A stretch of DNA of 64,000 nucleotides. Origin: Sulfuriferula nivalis (GTDB lineage Bacteria > Pseudomonadota > Gammaproteobacteria > Burkholderiales > Sulfuriferulaceae). Shown here one piece after another: positions 1 through 7,166 of this stretch. Position numbers and translations under genes: made by a program. The stretch lies in NCBI RefSeq assembly GCF_009937995.1, contig NZ_AP021881.1, positions 806,001-870,000 on the forward strand, read 5' to 3'. The stretch's first letter is position 1; each line of letters begins with the position of its first letter. The notes under the pieces were generated by a model, which was not told where the DNA came from, ran no database searches, and was given only the letters and a program-made list of their open reading frames with translations.

Positions 1-821
1 TGGTGCTGGCCGCTAAGTGGATATACCGAAGCCGCGTCGCCGAATGCCGTATCAAAATACAGATTGGGGTAGCGTTTGATCAAGCTTTCGACGTAGCTGG
101 GCGAATAGCGCGTAGCGCGCTCGATATAGCGAACCTGCGCGAGATGGCACCAGATAACTTTGGCCTTCGGGTACTGCGCTAGCATCTTCTCCAGCGGTGC
201 TAGCAACGCATCTTCGATTTCGTAATGGATCTGGAACGGCAAGCCGGTGCTTGCGCTCATGGCAAACAATCGATGTCCGATAGGCCCATCGATCGGGATG
301 TTGGCATCGCGGTCCATTTCATTGCGTTTCACCTCTCTGGGTGAAGGGTAGTGGCGGAATTCGTATTCTCCCAGCAGCATGATTTGCTTCTTTTCGGCGG
401 CAGCTGCCTGACCGTCGAGGAATTCGTCTGTAGCCTCTGTTAATACTGGGGATTGCCCGCCATTACCAACCGGGATGAAACGATCCGGATAACTGGCAAG
501 CAAGCGCTCCGACAAGTTGTCGAAACGAACACCTTTGTTGAACTGTCCATTACCAATATCCGCCGAAAGCGCCATCAGACCGATGTTGAGGTCATCCATG
601 CTCTTCGCAAAAGCAGCAATATCCAGTTTCGTGGAATTGCATGAGCTTTCTATATCGATATAAGGCAACTCACCCGCGGCCAGAATTCGCTTCAGACGCT
701 GTGCGTATCCGCTTTTCAGTTTCGAGAAATCCACGATTTCCTGAGCGTTTCCAAGTTCCGGCATGCAGGCAACAAGTGGAAGTGCACAGAACGTCTTGAG
801 CAACTGGCGTCTAGTAATCAT
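1..821 (-). CDS. Amidohydrolase-family protein with Tat-type lipoprotein signal (3' end outside window)
   Basis: The reading frame starts at ATG 821 and runs open to the window edge (273 codons visible), so the C-terminus is missing. The N-terminus MITRRQLLK has the twin-arginine pattern, and the hydrophobic stretch ends in LVAC, which fits a lipobox. Tat export followed by lipidation is therefore likely, and the window itself encodes tatABC. The remainder resembles TIM-barrel metal-dependent hydrolases of the amidohydrolase-2 type: there is a QIHYEIED segment near residue 200 and VIWCHLAQ about 25 residues later, which could carry metal or substrate ligands. Substrate unknown. The metal site cannot be judged complete because the end is cut off. 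Family assignment is moderate and is based on overall pattern only. Confidence 0.6.
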   Translation of the reverse strand, partial: MITRRQLLKTFCALPLVACMPELGNAQEIVDFSKLKSGYAQRLKRILAAGELPYIDIESSCNSTKLDIAAFAKSMDDLNIGLMALSADIGNGQFNKGVRFDNLSERLLASYPDRFIPVGNGGQSPVLTEATDEFLDGQAAAAEKKQIMLLGEYEFRHYPSPREVKRNEMDRDANIPIDGPIGHRLFAMSASTGLPFQIHYEIEDALLAPLEKMLAQYPKAKVIWCHLAQVRYIERATRYSPSYVESLIKRYPNLYFDTAFGDAASVYPLSGQH

Positions 822-854
822 ATTGAAGCTAGGCCTCGTTGGGAGTTATAGGAA

Positions 855-876
855 TTTCGGGGTCAGAAGAGATGTA
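855..876 (-). repeat. Dispersed CTGACCCCG-type motif, copy 1
   Basis: Read on the minus strand this gives TCTGACCCCGAAATT. The same core recurs, in either orientation, near 1600, 2210, 3160, 3850, 5760, 5805, 5850 and 34800, always outside genes. Function unknown; it resembles a small intergenic (REP-like) element. Confidence 0.5.
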
Positions 877-945
877 ATTGGCAAAATTCATGCTATGTAT
901 CTAGATTTCCCCTTGCATTTGCGCCCTGATTCTTGGAGCTGATAA

Positions 946-1239
946 CTATTGTCGACGGCGCCAATAGCCAGGACGGCGTCTTTGATGTGCAACGGCAATC
1001 ACAAAAATATGGTCAGGAAAAAGACAATACACGATGTTGAAAGGGAAGCGACGCAAAATAAATCGGCGAGTGCCAGCACGCCATAGCGTGCTTAGTTCGG
1101 GATTTTCAGCTAACAGCAGCGCAGCGTTTTCAAATTCTGTAATTAACGCCAATCCCAATTGTTTACTTGCCTGCGAAGTGTAAAAATCAGCAGCATTATT
1201 AAGATCATCTGCGGCTGCAGGATGAACAACTACTTTCAC
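946..1239 (-). CDS. RelE/ParE-family toxin
   Basis: A 97-residue basic protein with the RelE/ParE fold pattern: an N-terminal strand MKVVVHPAA, helices through about residue 45, the segment ENPELSTLWRAGTRRFILRRFPF, then VYCLF and IFVIAVAHQRRRPGYW at the C-terminus. The AVAHxRRxPGYW ending is typical of ParE-like toxins. The gene overlaps the upstream antitoxin by four bases (ATGA), the usual layout of a translationally coupled type II toxin-antitoxin pair. By family, the protein would inhibit gyrase (ParE) or cleave mRNA at the ribosome (RelE); the sequence alone does not decide which. Confidence 0.85.
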   Translation of the reverse strand: MKVVVHPAAADDLNNAADFYTSQASKQLGLALITEFENAALLLAENPELSTLWRAGTRRFILRRFPFNIVYCLFPDHIFVIAVAHQRRRPGYWRRRQ

Positions 1240-1460
1240 TTGAGCGTGGCTCGGGCTTGTGCAATGACCTCTGCAAGTGGCGTACCAATAACCAAACCTC
1301 CTTCAACCTCGGCAATGCGGTTCTCAACTTCAGCAGCCCAAGCTGAATCAATTTCATTATCTCCATCAAGGCTGGCAATAATATGTTCTGCCAATAATGC
1401 ACGCTCGGTAGGCACTAGCTTTAACACCTCGGCCTCAAGTATCTCAAATTGTGTTGTCAT
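1236..1460 (-). CDS. Antitoxin, addiction-module component family
   Basis: A 74-residue acidic protein, MTTQFEILEAEVLKLVPTER..., ending in a helix rich in E and A. It matches the short addiction-module component family found just upstream of ParE/RelE toxins: a helical N-terminus with the LxxxERxxLAExxxxSL pattern at residues 14-31. It precedes and overlaps the toxin gene by four bases, so it is made first, as expected of an antitoxin. It lacks an obvious ribbon-helix-helix or HTH DNA-binding segment, so autoregulation is uncertain. Confidence 0.8.
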   Translation of the reverse strand: MTTQFEILEAEVLKLVPTERALLAEHIIASLDGDNEIDSAWAAEVENRIAEVEGGLVIGTPLAEVIAQARATLK

Positions 1461-1513
1461 GGCATTTGCTCCCTATTGACTAGGTTTGAATTGTAGCGCG
1501 CGTCGAGTTGTAG

Positions 1514-1613
1514 GTAAATGTTAATGCACCTTACGTTCGGGGGATGGCATCGTATTTGACGTTTGGTTTGGTGAATTTGCGATAACGGATAAAAAGTAAG
1601 ACCTGCCCCCGTG
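1514..1613. repeat. Intergenic repeat unit, copy 1 (pairs with 3107-3175)
   Basis: It begins TAAATGTTAATGCACCTTAC and ends in a CTGCCCCCG variant of the dispersed motif. The copy at 3107-3175 shares the first ~25 bases and the GGTGAATTTRCGATA segment but lacks about 28 internal bases. It fills the gap between the antitoxin gene and the broken acetyltransferase gene. Confidence 0.6.
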
Positions 1614-1616
1614 CAT

Positions 1617-2183
1617 TTATGTAGTCACAGCATAAACGCAGGTGTTACGGAGATTACCATCAGGCGCTTTGCGCTCGTTGACCATGATACCCTCAAGCGA
1701 GAAGCCCGCGCGTTCTGCAACCAATCGGCTTGGCATATTGTCGGCATCTGTGATGCATTCAATGCGGCGCATGTTCAGGTAAGTAAGGGCAAGCAGGGTG
1801 ATCCCTTTGACTGCTTGGGTGATTAATCCTCGTTTCAGGTAGCCACTGTGCCCCCAATAGCCAATCTCGCACTTTGGCGCTTCCCAGTTCAGGCGGTGGA
1901 GTCCAGTAGCGCCAACAAGAATATTTTCGTCTTTAAGAAAAATCAGCATAGGCATATCCGTGCGCGCCAAAAAAGCATGATGGCTTGCATGGCAATATTC
2001 TTCAGATTCACTCGGTTAAGGTTCTGGTATTGCCCAAGGTAAATATGCTGGCCACGCCCGAAGTTCAGACAAGGATACGGTTATAGCCTCATATACAGCT
2101 TCCCCGTCGTTAGGGCGTGGCGCACGAACAAGCAAACGTTCAGTTTCAAAGTGATCGGGAATATCGAGCAATATTGGCGTCAT
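1617..2183 (-). pseudogene. GNAT acetyltransferase (RimJ-like) broken by one in-frame stop
   Basis: The full frame runs from ATG 2183 to the stop at 1617 (188 codons). It encodes an N-terminus typical of RimJ/RimL-type N-acetyltransferases (FETERLLVRAPRPNDGEAVY, then ELRAWPAYLPWA), and downstream the acetyl-CoA part with GATGLHRLNW, EIGYWG, RGLITQAV and MRRIECITDADN. Codon 56 is TAA (bases 2016-2018), with the frame intact on both sides. Either the gene has died recently, or a downstream TTG start (1970) makes a 117-residue fragment. Read-through or a sequencing error are the alternatives. Confidence 0.75.
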
Positions 2184-2207
2184 TTTTTGAACTCAGGTCG
2201 GGCTAAA

Positions 2208-2224
2208 AGCTAGACCTGTCTCCA
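2208..2224 (+). repeat. Dispersed motif, copy CTAGACCTGTCTCC
   Basis: A degenerate copy of the CTAGACCTGACCCC element, in the short gap between the two acetyltransferase genes. Confidence 0.35.
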
Positions 2225-2252
2225 GTGGCTAGCAGTGGTTCTAAGATTATGC

Positions 2253-2750
2253 TTAATTTTTCGTCAGCGCCTTGCCCAGGGACTGCGAACGAACCTCGTA
2301 CCCAAGTTCCTCATATAGCCGCAATGCTGGCTGGTTGAATACCCAAACACTGAGTCGAATATCCACTGCGTCGTTATTAATGGCCCAATGCTCAGCCCGT
2401 GACATGAGTTCACGACCAATGCCCTGTCCGCGAAAGGCCATAGCAACACAAATTGACTCAACGCGTGCGAAGCGCATGGGTTGAAGTATCGTTTCGTTCT
2501 CCGTTATGACAATACGGACAGTAACGAAACCCACAATTTCGCCTGATGTTTCAGCGACGAATATAGTTGAACTGATGTTCCCGATACTTTTTTGCCAGTA
2601 CTCATCGTCACGCTGTGGGTCTGATGCAGGTGAAAATAACTGTGGCCATGCCTCATGATGCAATAAATTAACTACCTGCCCAAGTACGCAGATGGCAGGA
2701 AGGTCAGCGGAAGTGGCTTCACGATAAATAGGCATAATTGAGTCAGACAT
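2253..2750 (-). CDS. GNAT-family N-acetyltransferase
   Basis: A 165-residue single-domain protein with the GNAT fold in order. The N-terminal YREATSADLPAI is followed by a central strand TIFVAETSGEIVGFVTVRI and by motif A, RVESICVAMAFRGQGIGREL (about residues 95-115). That motif contains the Q/R-x-x-G-x-G acetyl-CoA loop. It ends with the strand/helix VWVFNQPALRLYEELGYEV typical of motif B. Substrate unknown; it could acetylate a small molecule or a protein N-terminus. It is the first gene after a ~145 bp repeat that recurs upstream of the HEPN-like gene at 9.5-10 kb. It is a separate gene from the broken acetyltransferase next to it and not a duplicate of it. Confidence 0.8.
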   Translation of the reverse strand: MSDSIMPIYREATSADLPAICVLGQVVNLLHHEAWPQLFSPASDPQRDDEYWQKSIGNISSTIFVAETSGEIVGFVTVRIVITENETILQPMRFARVESICVAMAFRGQGIGRELMSRAEHWAINNDAVDIRLSVWVFNQPALRLYEELGYEVRSQSLGKALTKN

Positions 2751-2823
2751 GGCTAATGTTAAGTTGAGGAGTGCGTTCGCTGGGGTGGGCGTCTTCAGGT
2801 GAGGCGTGTGCTACTTGCAAGGC

Positions 2824-2968
2824 GACCAACCTCTAATAACCACCGAAATTAGTGCTCGTTTATTTGGTATATCGCTATGGTTTTTATACATAAATTTTAT
2901 ACGTCAGTATTAACACACTGATATGCCTAATTTGATAAATGCCTGATTTCGATGTCTCATGCGGATCA
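2824..2968 (-). repeat. Diverged repeat, copy A (pairs with 10021-10210)
   Basis: It shares with copy B the blocks AACNTCTAATA, CACCGAAAT, GTGC, TTTATTTGGTAWATCG, TTTTTATA, TAAATTTATA, ACAC.GAT, CCTAATTT and GATGTSTCA in the same order. Copy B has about 35 extra internal bases. In the minus direction both copies end at a GTTRGYC-like core and are followed by a minus-strand gene (here the acetyltransferase). The hairpin seen in copy B is decayed here. Nature unknown. Confidence 0.6.
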
Positions 2969-3106
2969 GTTTATCACTTGATTATTGCAGTAATTAGAAA
3001 TTAGAGACATTAGAGTCAATCCTCGCAATAACACATTTAGCCATGATTTGGCACGACTAAATCGAGCGAAAATGCAAAATATTGGGTCGCAAGACTTACC
3101 CTCGTA

Positions 3107-3175
3107 AATGTTAATACACCTTACGTTCGGCTCGGTGAATTTACGATAGCTGGTAAAAGTAAGCCCCGACCCTGC
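3107..3175. repeat. Intergenic repeat unit, copy 2 (pairs with 1514-1613)
   Basis: TAAATGTTAATACACCTTAC, then a shortened middle, GGTGAATTTACGATA, and a CCCCGACCC end. It lies about 70 bases before the phosphatidyltransferase gene. Confidence 0.55.
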
Positions 3176-3245
3176 GCTTGCTGTTTGGATGTGCTGCTAA
3201 GTGGCGTACTATCAGTTTCGTGCTTAACTATATAGCAAGGTCAAT

Positions 3246-3800
3246 ATGCCGAATTTGCCGAACATAATCAGCTTGCTGCGTTTGTTGCTGGTACCTGTAG
3301 TCATTTATCTGCTCGCATTATCAGCTTATGGTTATGCGCTGGCGGTGTTTTTGTTGGCGAGCGTGAGTGATGGTGTGGATGGCTGGATAGCTCGCCATTA
3401 TCATTTGCAGACGAAATTCGGCGCGATGATGGATCCTGTAGCCGATAAACTGATTATTCTGTCCTGTTTGCTAATGTTGACCTGGCAGGGGTTGATACCG
3501 CTATGGCTGGCAGTGTTCATGCTGGTGCGCGATATGGTCATCGTACTTGGCGCATTCTCATATCAGCGCGTAACCGGTCACGTGGAAATCACGCCGACTT
3601 TTATGGGCAAAACCCACATATTTTTCGAGTTTTCGTTGTTATGCCTGGTGTTAGCCAACGCGGCAGCTATCGTCACAGTGACAAGCTGGTTGCCGGTACT
3701 GTTCCTGCTGGTATCCGCAACTGCGGTACTGTCAGGCGCGCAATACGTGTGGATATGGAGCCGCAGAACAGCACGTCATCTGGCTGAAAGAACGCATTGA
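3246..3800 (+). CDS. CDP-alcohol phosphatidyltransferase family protein (PgsA/cardiolipin synthase-like)
   Basis: A 184-residue integral membrane protein. It carries the full CDP-alcohol phosphatidyltransferase signature at about residues 42-67: SDGVDGWIARHYH with D-x2-D-G-x2-A-R, then eight residues, then GAMMDPVAD (G-x3-D-x3-D). These Asp residues bind the metal and CDP. Hydrophobic segments cover residues 5-30, 68-100, 120-145 and 148-170. By family it transfers a phosphatidyl group from CDP-diacylglycerol (or phosphatidylglycerol) to an alcohol acceptor in the inner membrane. It is probably a paralogue making phosphatidylglycerol phosphate or cardiolipin, but the acceptor cannot be told from sequence. 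It stands alone, and the TCAAT-ATG start lacks a strong ribosome site. Confidence 0.85.
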   Translation: MPNLPNIISLLRLLLVPVVIYLLALSAYGYALAVFLLASVSDGVDGWIARHYHLQTKFGAMMDPVADKLIILSCLLMLTWQGLIPLWLAVFMLVRDMVIVLGAFSYQRVTGHVEITPTFMGKTHIFFEFSLLCLVLANAAAIVTVTSWLPVLFLLVSATAVLSGAQYVWIWSRRTARHLAERTH

Positions 3801-3845
3801 TTTGTGGCTCGCTCGACAGTATGGATTTGGCTAATCGTATCTGCT

Positions 3846-3860
3846 CTAGACCTGACTCTA
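3846..3860 (+). repeat. Dispersed motif, copy CTAGACCTGACTC
   Basis: A near copy of the CTAGACCTGACCCC element, 45 bases after the phosphatidyltransferase stop. Confidence 0.35.
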
Positions 3861-3980
3861 TTCTTTCTGTTACCTTTGTGTGATCGAGCGCAATGATTAA
3901 GCAATTCGGGTGACAAATAGCTTAGTGCAGACACATAACTGTATCAATCCTGCTGTAATTCATAATTAACGAGAAACTAC

Positions 3981-4886
3981 ATGAAACCAATTATCGGTTA
4001 TATCGGCCTGGGCGTAATGGGAAACGCCTGTGCAAACAATCTGCTCAAAGCGGGTTACCCGCTGCACATCTATGCACGCCGCCCCGAACAAATGCAAGGG
4101 CTCATACAAGCAGGCGCCCAGCCCAGCACCAGCCCGCAAAACATGGCACAATGCTGCGACATCATCTTCACCAATGTTTCCGATACTTCCGATGTACAGC
4201 AGGTCATTCTGGGTGAACAGGGCGTGATACTCGGTGCAAAAGCGGGCAGCGTGGTCGTGGACATGAGCACCATACTGCCCTCCGCCTCGCGACAAATTGC
4301 CGCCGCGCTGGCAGAGAAAAATATCGAGATGCTCGATGCGCCGGTTTCCGGTGGCAGCCAGGGCGCGATCGACGGTACGCTCTCCATCATGGTGGGCGGC
4401 AAGGCGGAGGTGTTTCAGCGGATACTGCCCGTGCTGCAAGTGATGGGTAAAAATATTGTGCACATCGGCGACAGCGGTGCGGGACAAGTCGCAAAAGCCT
4501 GCAACCAGATCATCGTCACGCAAACGCTGGCAGCCATAGCAGAAGCCTTTACGCTGGCGACAGCCGCGGGCGTGGATGCGGGCAAAGTACGGCAGGCGTT
4601 GCTAGGTGGATTTGCCGGCAGTCGCATGCTGGATGTACATGGCCAGCGCATGTTAACGCGCAACTACACGCCAGGATTTAAAGCCCAGTTACATCAAAAA
4701 GACATGCAGATCGTGCAGCAATTCGCAGCCGAGCAGGGCGTCGATTTACCCAGCACCGATCTGGTGACGGCCTATATCAATGCGCTGGTTGAAGCAGGAC
4801 TGGGAGAGCAGGATTCCGCAGCGATGGGCACACTGTTTGAGCAAAAGGCTGGCGTGAATTTCGGTTGTATAGGGAAGGATGGTTAG
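3981..4886 (+). CDS. NAD(P)-dependent beta-hydroxyacid dehydrogenase (3-hydroxyisobutyrate dehydrogenase / tartronate semialdehyde reductase family)
   Basis: 301 residues, the usual family length. The Rossmann loop GYIGLGVMGNACANNL is at residues 6-21. The family substrate motif DAPVSGGSQGA is near residue 118, and GQVAKACNQ near 168 carries the catalytic lysine. The GVNFG ending matches the GlxR/GarR group. By family it reduces a 3-oxo acid such as tartronate semialdehyde, succinic semialdehyde or methylmalonate semialdehyde with NAD(P)H in the cytosol. Substrate is undecided and no pathway neighbours help. A long antisense open frame over its 5' half is a codon-bias shadow. Confidence 0.85.
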   Translation: MKPIIGYIGLGVMGNACANNLLKAGYPLHIYARRPEQMQGLIQAGAQPSTSPQNMAQCCDIIFTNVSDTSDVQQVILGEQGVILGAKAGSVVVDMSTILPSASRQIAAALAEKNIEMLDAPVSGGSQGAIDGTLSIMVGGKAEVFQRILPVLQVMGKNIVHIGDSGAGQVAKACNQIIVTQTLAAIAEAFTLATAAGVDAGKVRQALLGGFAGSRMLDVHGQRMLTRNYTPGFKAQLHQKDMQIVQQFAAEQGVDLPSTDLVTAYINALVEAGLGEQDSAAMGTLFEQKAGVNFGCIGKDG

Positions 4887-5037
4887 GCCGTAGATTGCAT
4901 ATTTCCCGTGTTTTCGGGTCGCTGCTTGCGTGGGACAAGCGAATCAGTTATTTCTTGACTCAATGACTGGGCGTTAGCAGGCATTGCAGCGCAACGAGTC
5001 GCATCGAGAGCCATGCCTGACTATAACTCTGGGCGAA

Positions 5038-5595
5038 CTACTTTTTGAAGTGGGTCACAATGTTGTCAACGGTCTTCTGCATTTCGTCCCAAGTATTTTC
5101 AGCGCCTTTCTTCATATCCTCCCAAGCGCCTTCGCTGTGCTGACGCAAGCTTTTTAGTTTGTCCTTAGCCATCTCACGCTGTGTATGAAAAGCGGCCAAC
5201 TGGGCTTGAACATCCTGATGAAGCTCAATTTGTGCCTTCTTAGCTTTGTTCGTTAGTGCGCTCAGCTTCTTGTCCCATTTTTTGAGCTGTGCTTCAAGTT
5301 GCGCTTGAAAATCCACCTGAGTTGTTATGTTTGTTATCGTGTTCCCGTATAACATGGCATCAATTTCAGCCTCAGCTTGCAGCCAGTCGCTAACAGAATC
5401 ACCATTTTGAAATCCACGCTGCGCCGCTCGAAGATAGGCGGCTTCGGTAATCAAGAGGTGGCGTTGTTCTGGAGTACAGGGCTGATTGCCAGTTATGCAC
5501 GCTTTATCTGCCACCTGTTGATGGGTCTGATCATGGCAGAACTGGTTGCCATCGGCCGTAGCATCGGAAACTATACTTTCACCTCGCTCATTCAT
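5038..5595 (-). CDS. DUF2934 protein with a long C-terminal coiled coil
   Basis: 185 residues. Residues ~35-80 match DUF2934: LITEAAYLRAAQRGFQNG, then SDWLQAEAEIDAMLYG, a small helical domain common in beta- and gammaproteobacteria. From about residue 90 to the end it is a charged amphipathic helix (FQAQLEAQLKKWDKKLSALT, later MKKGAENTWDEMQKTVDNIV) resembling coiled-coil or apolipoprotein-like stress proteins. No signal peptide or membrane span. A strong AGGAGG lies 7 bases before the ATG. Function unknown. The composition suggests a structural or stress protein that might bind membranes or other helices; this is inference. Confidence 0.7.
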   Translation of the reverse strand: MNERGESIVSDATADGNQFCHDQTHQQVADKACITGNQPCTPEQRHLLITEAAYLRAAQRGFQNGDSVSDWLQAEAEIDAMLYGNTITNITTQVDFQAQLEAQLKKWDKKLSALTNKAKKAQIELHQDVQAQLAAFHTQREMAKDKLKSLRQHSEGAWEDMKKGAENTWDEMQKTVDNIVTHFKK

Positions 5596-5754
5596 GTTGC
5601 GCCTCCTTATTTAATGACTCGCATCAATCACTTATATCACAGAAATAGTATAGCGGATTCAATCGATAAAACAATAAGTTAATATGGTATGGGCGGTTGT
5701 AGGATGGCAGGATCAGATATTACATTGGTATTTTCTCCGTTGTGTTCGCGTGAA

Positions 5755-5864
5755 ATGTAAGGCCTGCTCTCTGACCCAGAATTTCTTTTGCGCTACAAAT
5801 CTAGACCTGACCCCGAAGTTTCTTTATGTGCAAGGAGGGAGTGTAAAATGTAAGGCCTGACCCC
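5755..5864 (+). repeat. Cluster of three dispersed CTGACCC motifs
   Basis: Within 110 bases the motif occurs three times: TGTAAGGCCTGCTCTCTGACC, CTAGACCTGACCCCGAAGTT and TGTAAGGCCTGACCCCGTT. The last copy is fused directly to a truncated attC-like site. The rest of the gap 5596-5754 is AT-rich with no gene seen. Confidence 0.6.
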
Positions 5865-5868
5865 GTTG

Positions 5869-5911
5869 TTCGCGGCTTTTCGCGCAGGTCCGCTCGAACG
5901 CAGTATTAGAT
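5869..5911 (-). other. Truncated attC-like site (integron recombination site remnant)
   Basis: On the minus strand, one base after the stop codon of the next gene, ATCTAAT fits the RYYYAAC core in six of seven positions. It is followed by TTCGAGCGGACCTGCGCG, AAAAG and CCGCG, closely resembling the first half of the site at 6999-7061. The second half is missing and a CTGACCCC motif follows instead. A stop codon directly beside an attC is the normal layout of an integron gene cassette. Confidence 0.5.
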
Positions 5912-5912
5912 G

Positions 5913-6986
5913 TCATATGCATAGCAATTGCTTCAGGTCTAGTAGCTCGTCTTCACTGAGACGCGAGAATAGATCGCTGGTCAGGTCAAATGTGAATTCA
6001 ATGGACCCATCCGGTGAACACTCTCCGCGTGCAGAAAGCGCTGACCACAGAAGAGCCATCGGTCTATCACAGGTACAGAGTGAGAAGGCGTCCTGCTTAA
6101 GGTAAGCTTGACCGGCGGCTGCCAACTCAATGTGGCGTAGGTCGCTGAGAGCGTTGAAGGCGTCAGCCTCTGAATATACCGACCTAGGCTTGAGTATTCG
6201 CCTCCCGATGGCAGGTTTTGTGCCGTGGATATCCTCATACAGGCATGAGAGAACCGCGAGGGTTGCTAGCGAGCCTCGGGTCAGTTCGAATTTGTCGGCG
6301 ATTCTAACGATTGCTTCGGCTACCTCGACTTCCGTGCGGCGCGGGACACGCTGTATGACAAGAGGACAGGCTGTTTGTAGAAACTTGGTTTCGCGCTCGT
6401 TGCGCTCGTCGAAGGCTTCTAGTTGGGCATATGCAGCTCGGTAGTGGGTGTCCTCAAACCTCACAATGTGACATTCGGGTAGCGCATCTCTCAACTCGGA
6501 TGATCCTTCGTCGAACGCCGACACGAACTCTGCCATCGTGGGCTTTCGCCGGAACCCGGCCTCAAACGCATACGGGAGAGGATTGAACATTCCCGTCCCC
6601 TCGGCAAAGAAGTTGGTCCACCACTGTAGTGCTTGAGCATTTGCCGCAACCTTGCCTTCGCGAATTTTGCGTAACGAAATGACAACATTGCGATCCACCA
6701 AGAAGCGCGCTGGTATTGAAAACGGCAAGGGCAGCCAACCGCCACGGACAAGCGCAAAGATCGTAGTTGGATTATTGAATGCCACCTTCGTCTTTACGGT
6801 GGCTCGGCCCGGCGACACGACTCCATCAACAATTGCATTTTCGCCTTCAAACGTCAGTTCGAAAGCTGAGGTGTCGTCTTCCTCCAGCTTGTGAATTTCC
6901 TCGACTCCACGCGGGTGAATGAATGTTGGAACGATATCAATGCTCCGGCCCTCTTCGAATTCGGCACGAAATGAAAACGGAGCCAT
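5913..6986 (-). CDS. Unknown protein, probable integron cassette gene (possible PIN-like fold)
   Basis: 357 residues, not recognised. It has no signal peptide or membrane span. The region RFLVDRNVVISL (residues 94-105, Asp98) resembles the first acidic strand of PIN-like nucleases, and LCTCDRPMALLWSAL near residue 310 resembles a late PIN Asp segment. A middle helical region includes RVPRRTEVEVAEAIVRIAD. A PIN-like nuclease is a guess from pattern only. The ATG lies 13 bases from one attC-like site and the stop lies one base from a truncated second one, which is what a cassette gene looks like. There is no good ribosome site beyond GAGGT at -16. Neighbouring genes give no pathway hint. Confidence 0.6.
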   Translation of the reverse strand: MAPFSFRAEFEEGRSIDIVPTFIHPRGVEEIHKLEEDDTSAFELTFEGENAIVDGVVSPGRATVKTKVAFNNPTTIFALVRGGWLPLPFSIPARFLVDRNVVISLRKIREGKVAANAQALQWWTNFFAEGTGMFNPLPYAFEAGFRRKPTMAEFVSAFDEGSSELRDALPECHIVRFEDTHYRAAYAQLEAFDERNERETKFLQTACPLVIQRVPRRTEVEVAEAIVRIADKFELTRGSLATLAVLSCLYEDIHGTKPAIGRRILKPRSVYSEADAFNALSDLRHIELAAAGQAYLKQDAFSLCTCDRPMALLWSALSARGECSPDGSIEFTFDLTSDLFSRLSEDELLDLKQLLCI

Positions 6987-6998
6987 GGGATGGGTGAC

Positions 6999-7061
6999 CT
7001 CTAAAGTGGAGCTAAGGGGCTGCGCGCTTTTGCGCAGTTCCGCTTGAGCGTAGGGTTGAAC
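6999..7061 (-). other. attC-like site (63 bp imperfect dyad)
   Basis: On the minus strand it runs from GTTCAAC (a perfect RYYYAAC core) through CGCTCAAGCGGAACTGCGC, an AAAAGC loop and GCGCAGCCCCTTAGCTC to TTTAGAG (a weak second core). The two arms pair with bulges, as in attC sites. The length is the same as the site at 9445-9507. It lies directly before the start of the 357-residue gene. On the plus strand its GAAC end abuts the presumed left end of the IS91-type element. Confidence 0.6.
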
Positions 7062-7166
7062 GAAGCCGCTATCGCGGAGAAATATTCCCGAACCATCAAA
7101 TTACGCAGCATAATTTCGTCTCCCCCAGCAATGGAATTTTGATTACTGTACCACGAGGAGACGACA

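Larger units (their letters stand above)
2751..3245. other. Gene-free stretch with two repeat elements
   Basis: No convincing reading frame was seen on either strand. It holds repeat copy A (2824-2968) and the second intergenic repeat unit (3107-3175). Bases 2969-3106 are AT-rich with nothing recognisable. Confidence 0.6.

Noticed and set aside
3966-4523. 185-codon open frame on the minus strand
   Set aside because: It lies wholly over the dehydrogenase gene, starts and ends without signals and gives a low-order His/Arg-rich protein; a codon-bias shadow.
5038-5595. DUF2934 coiled-coil protein as a phasin
   Set aside because: The helical tail is phasin-like but there is no phasin motif and no polyhydroxyalkanoate genes nearby.
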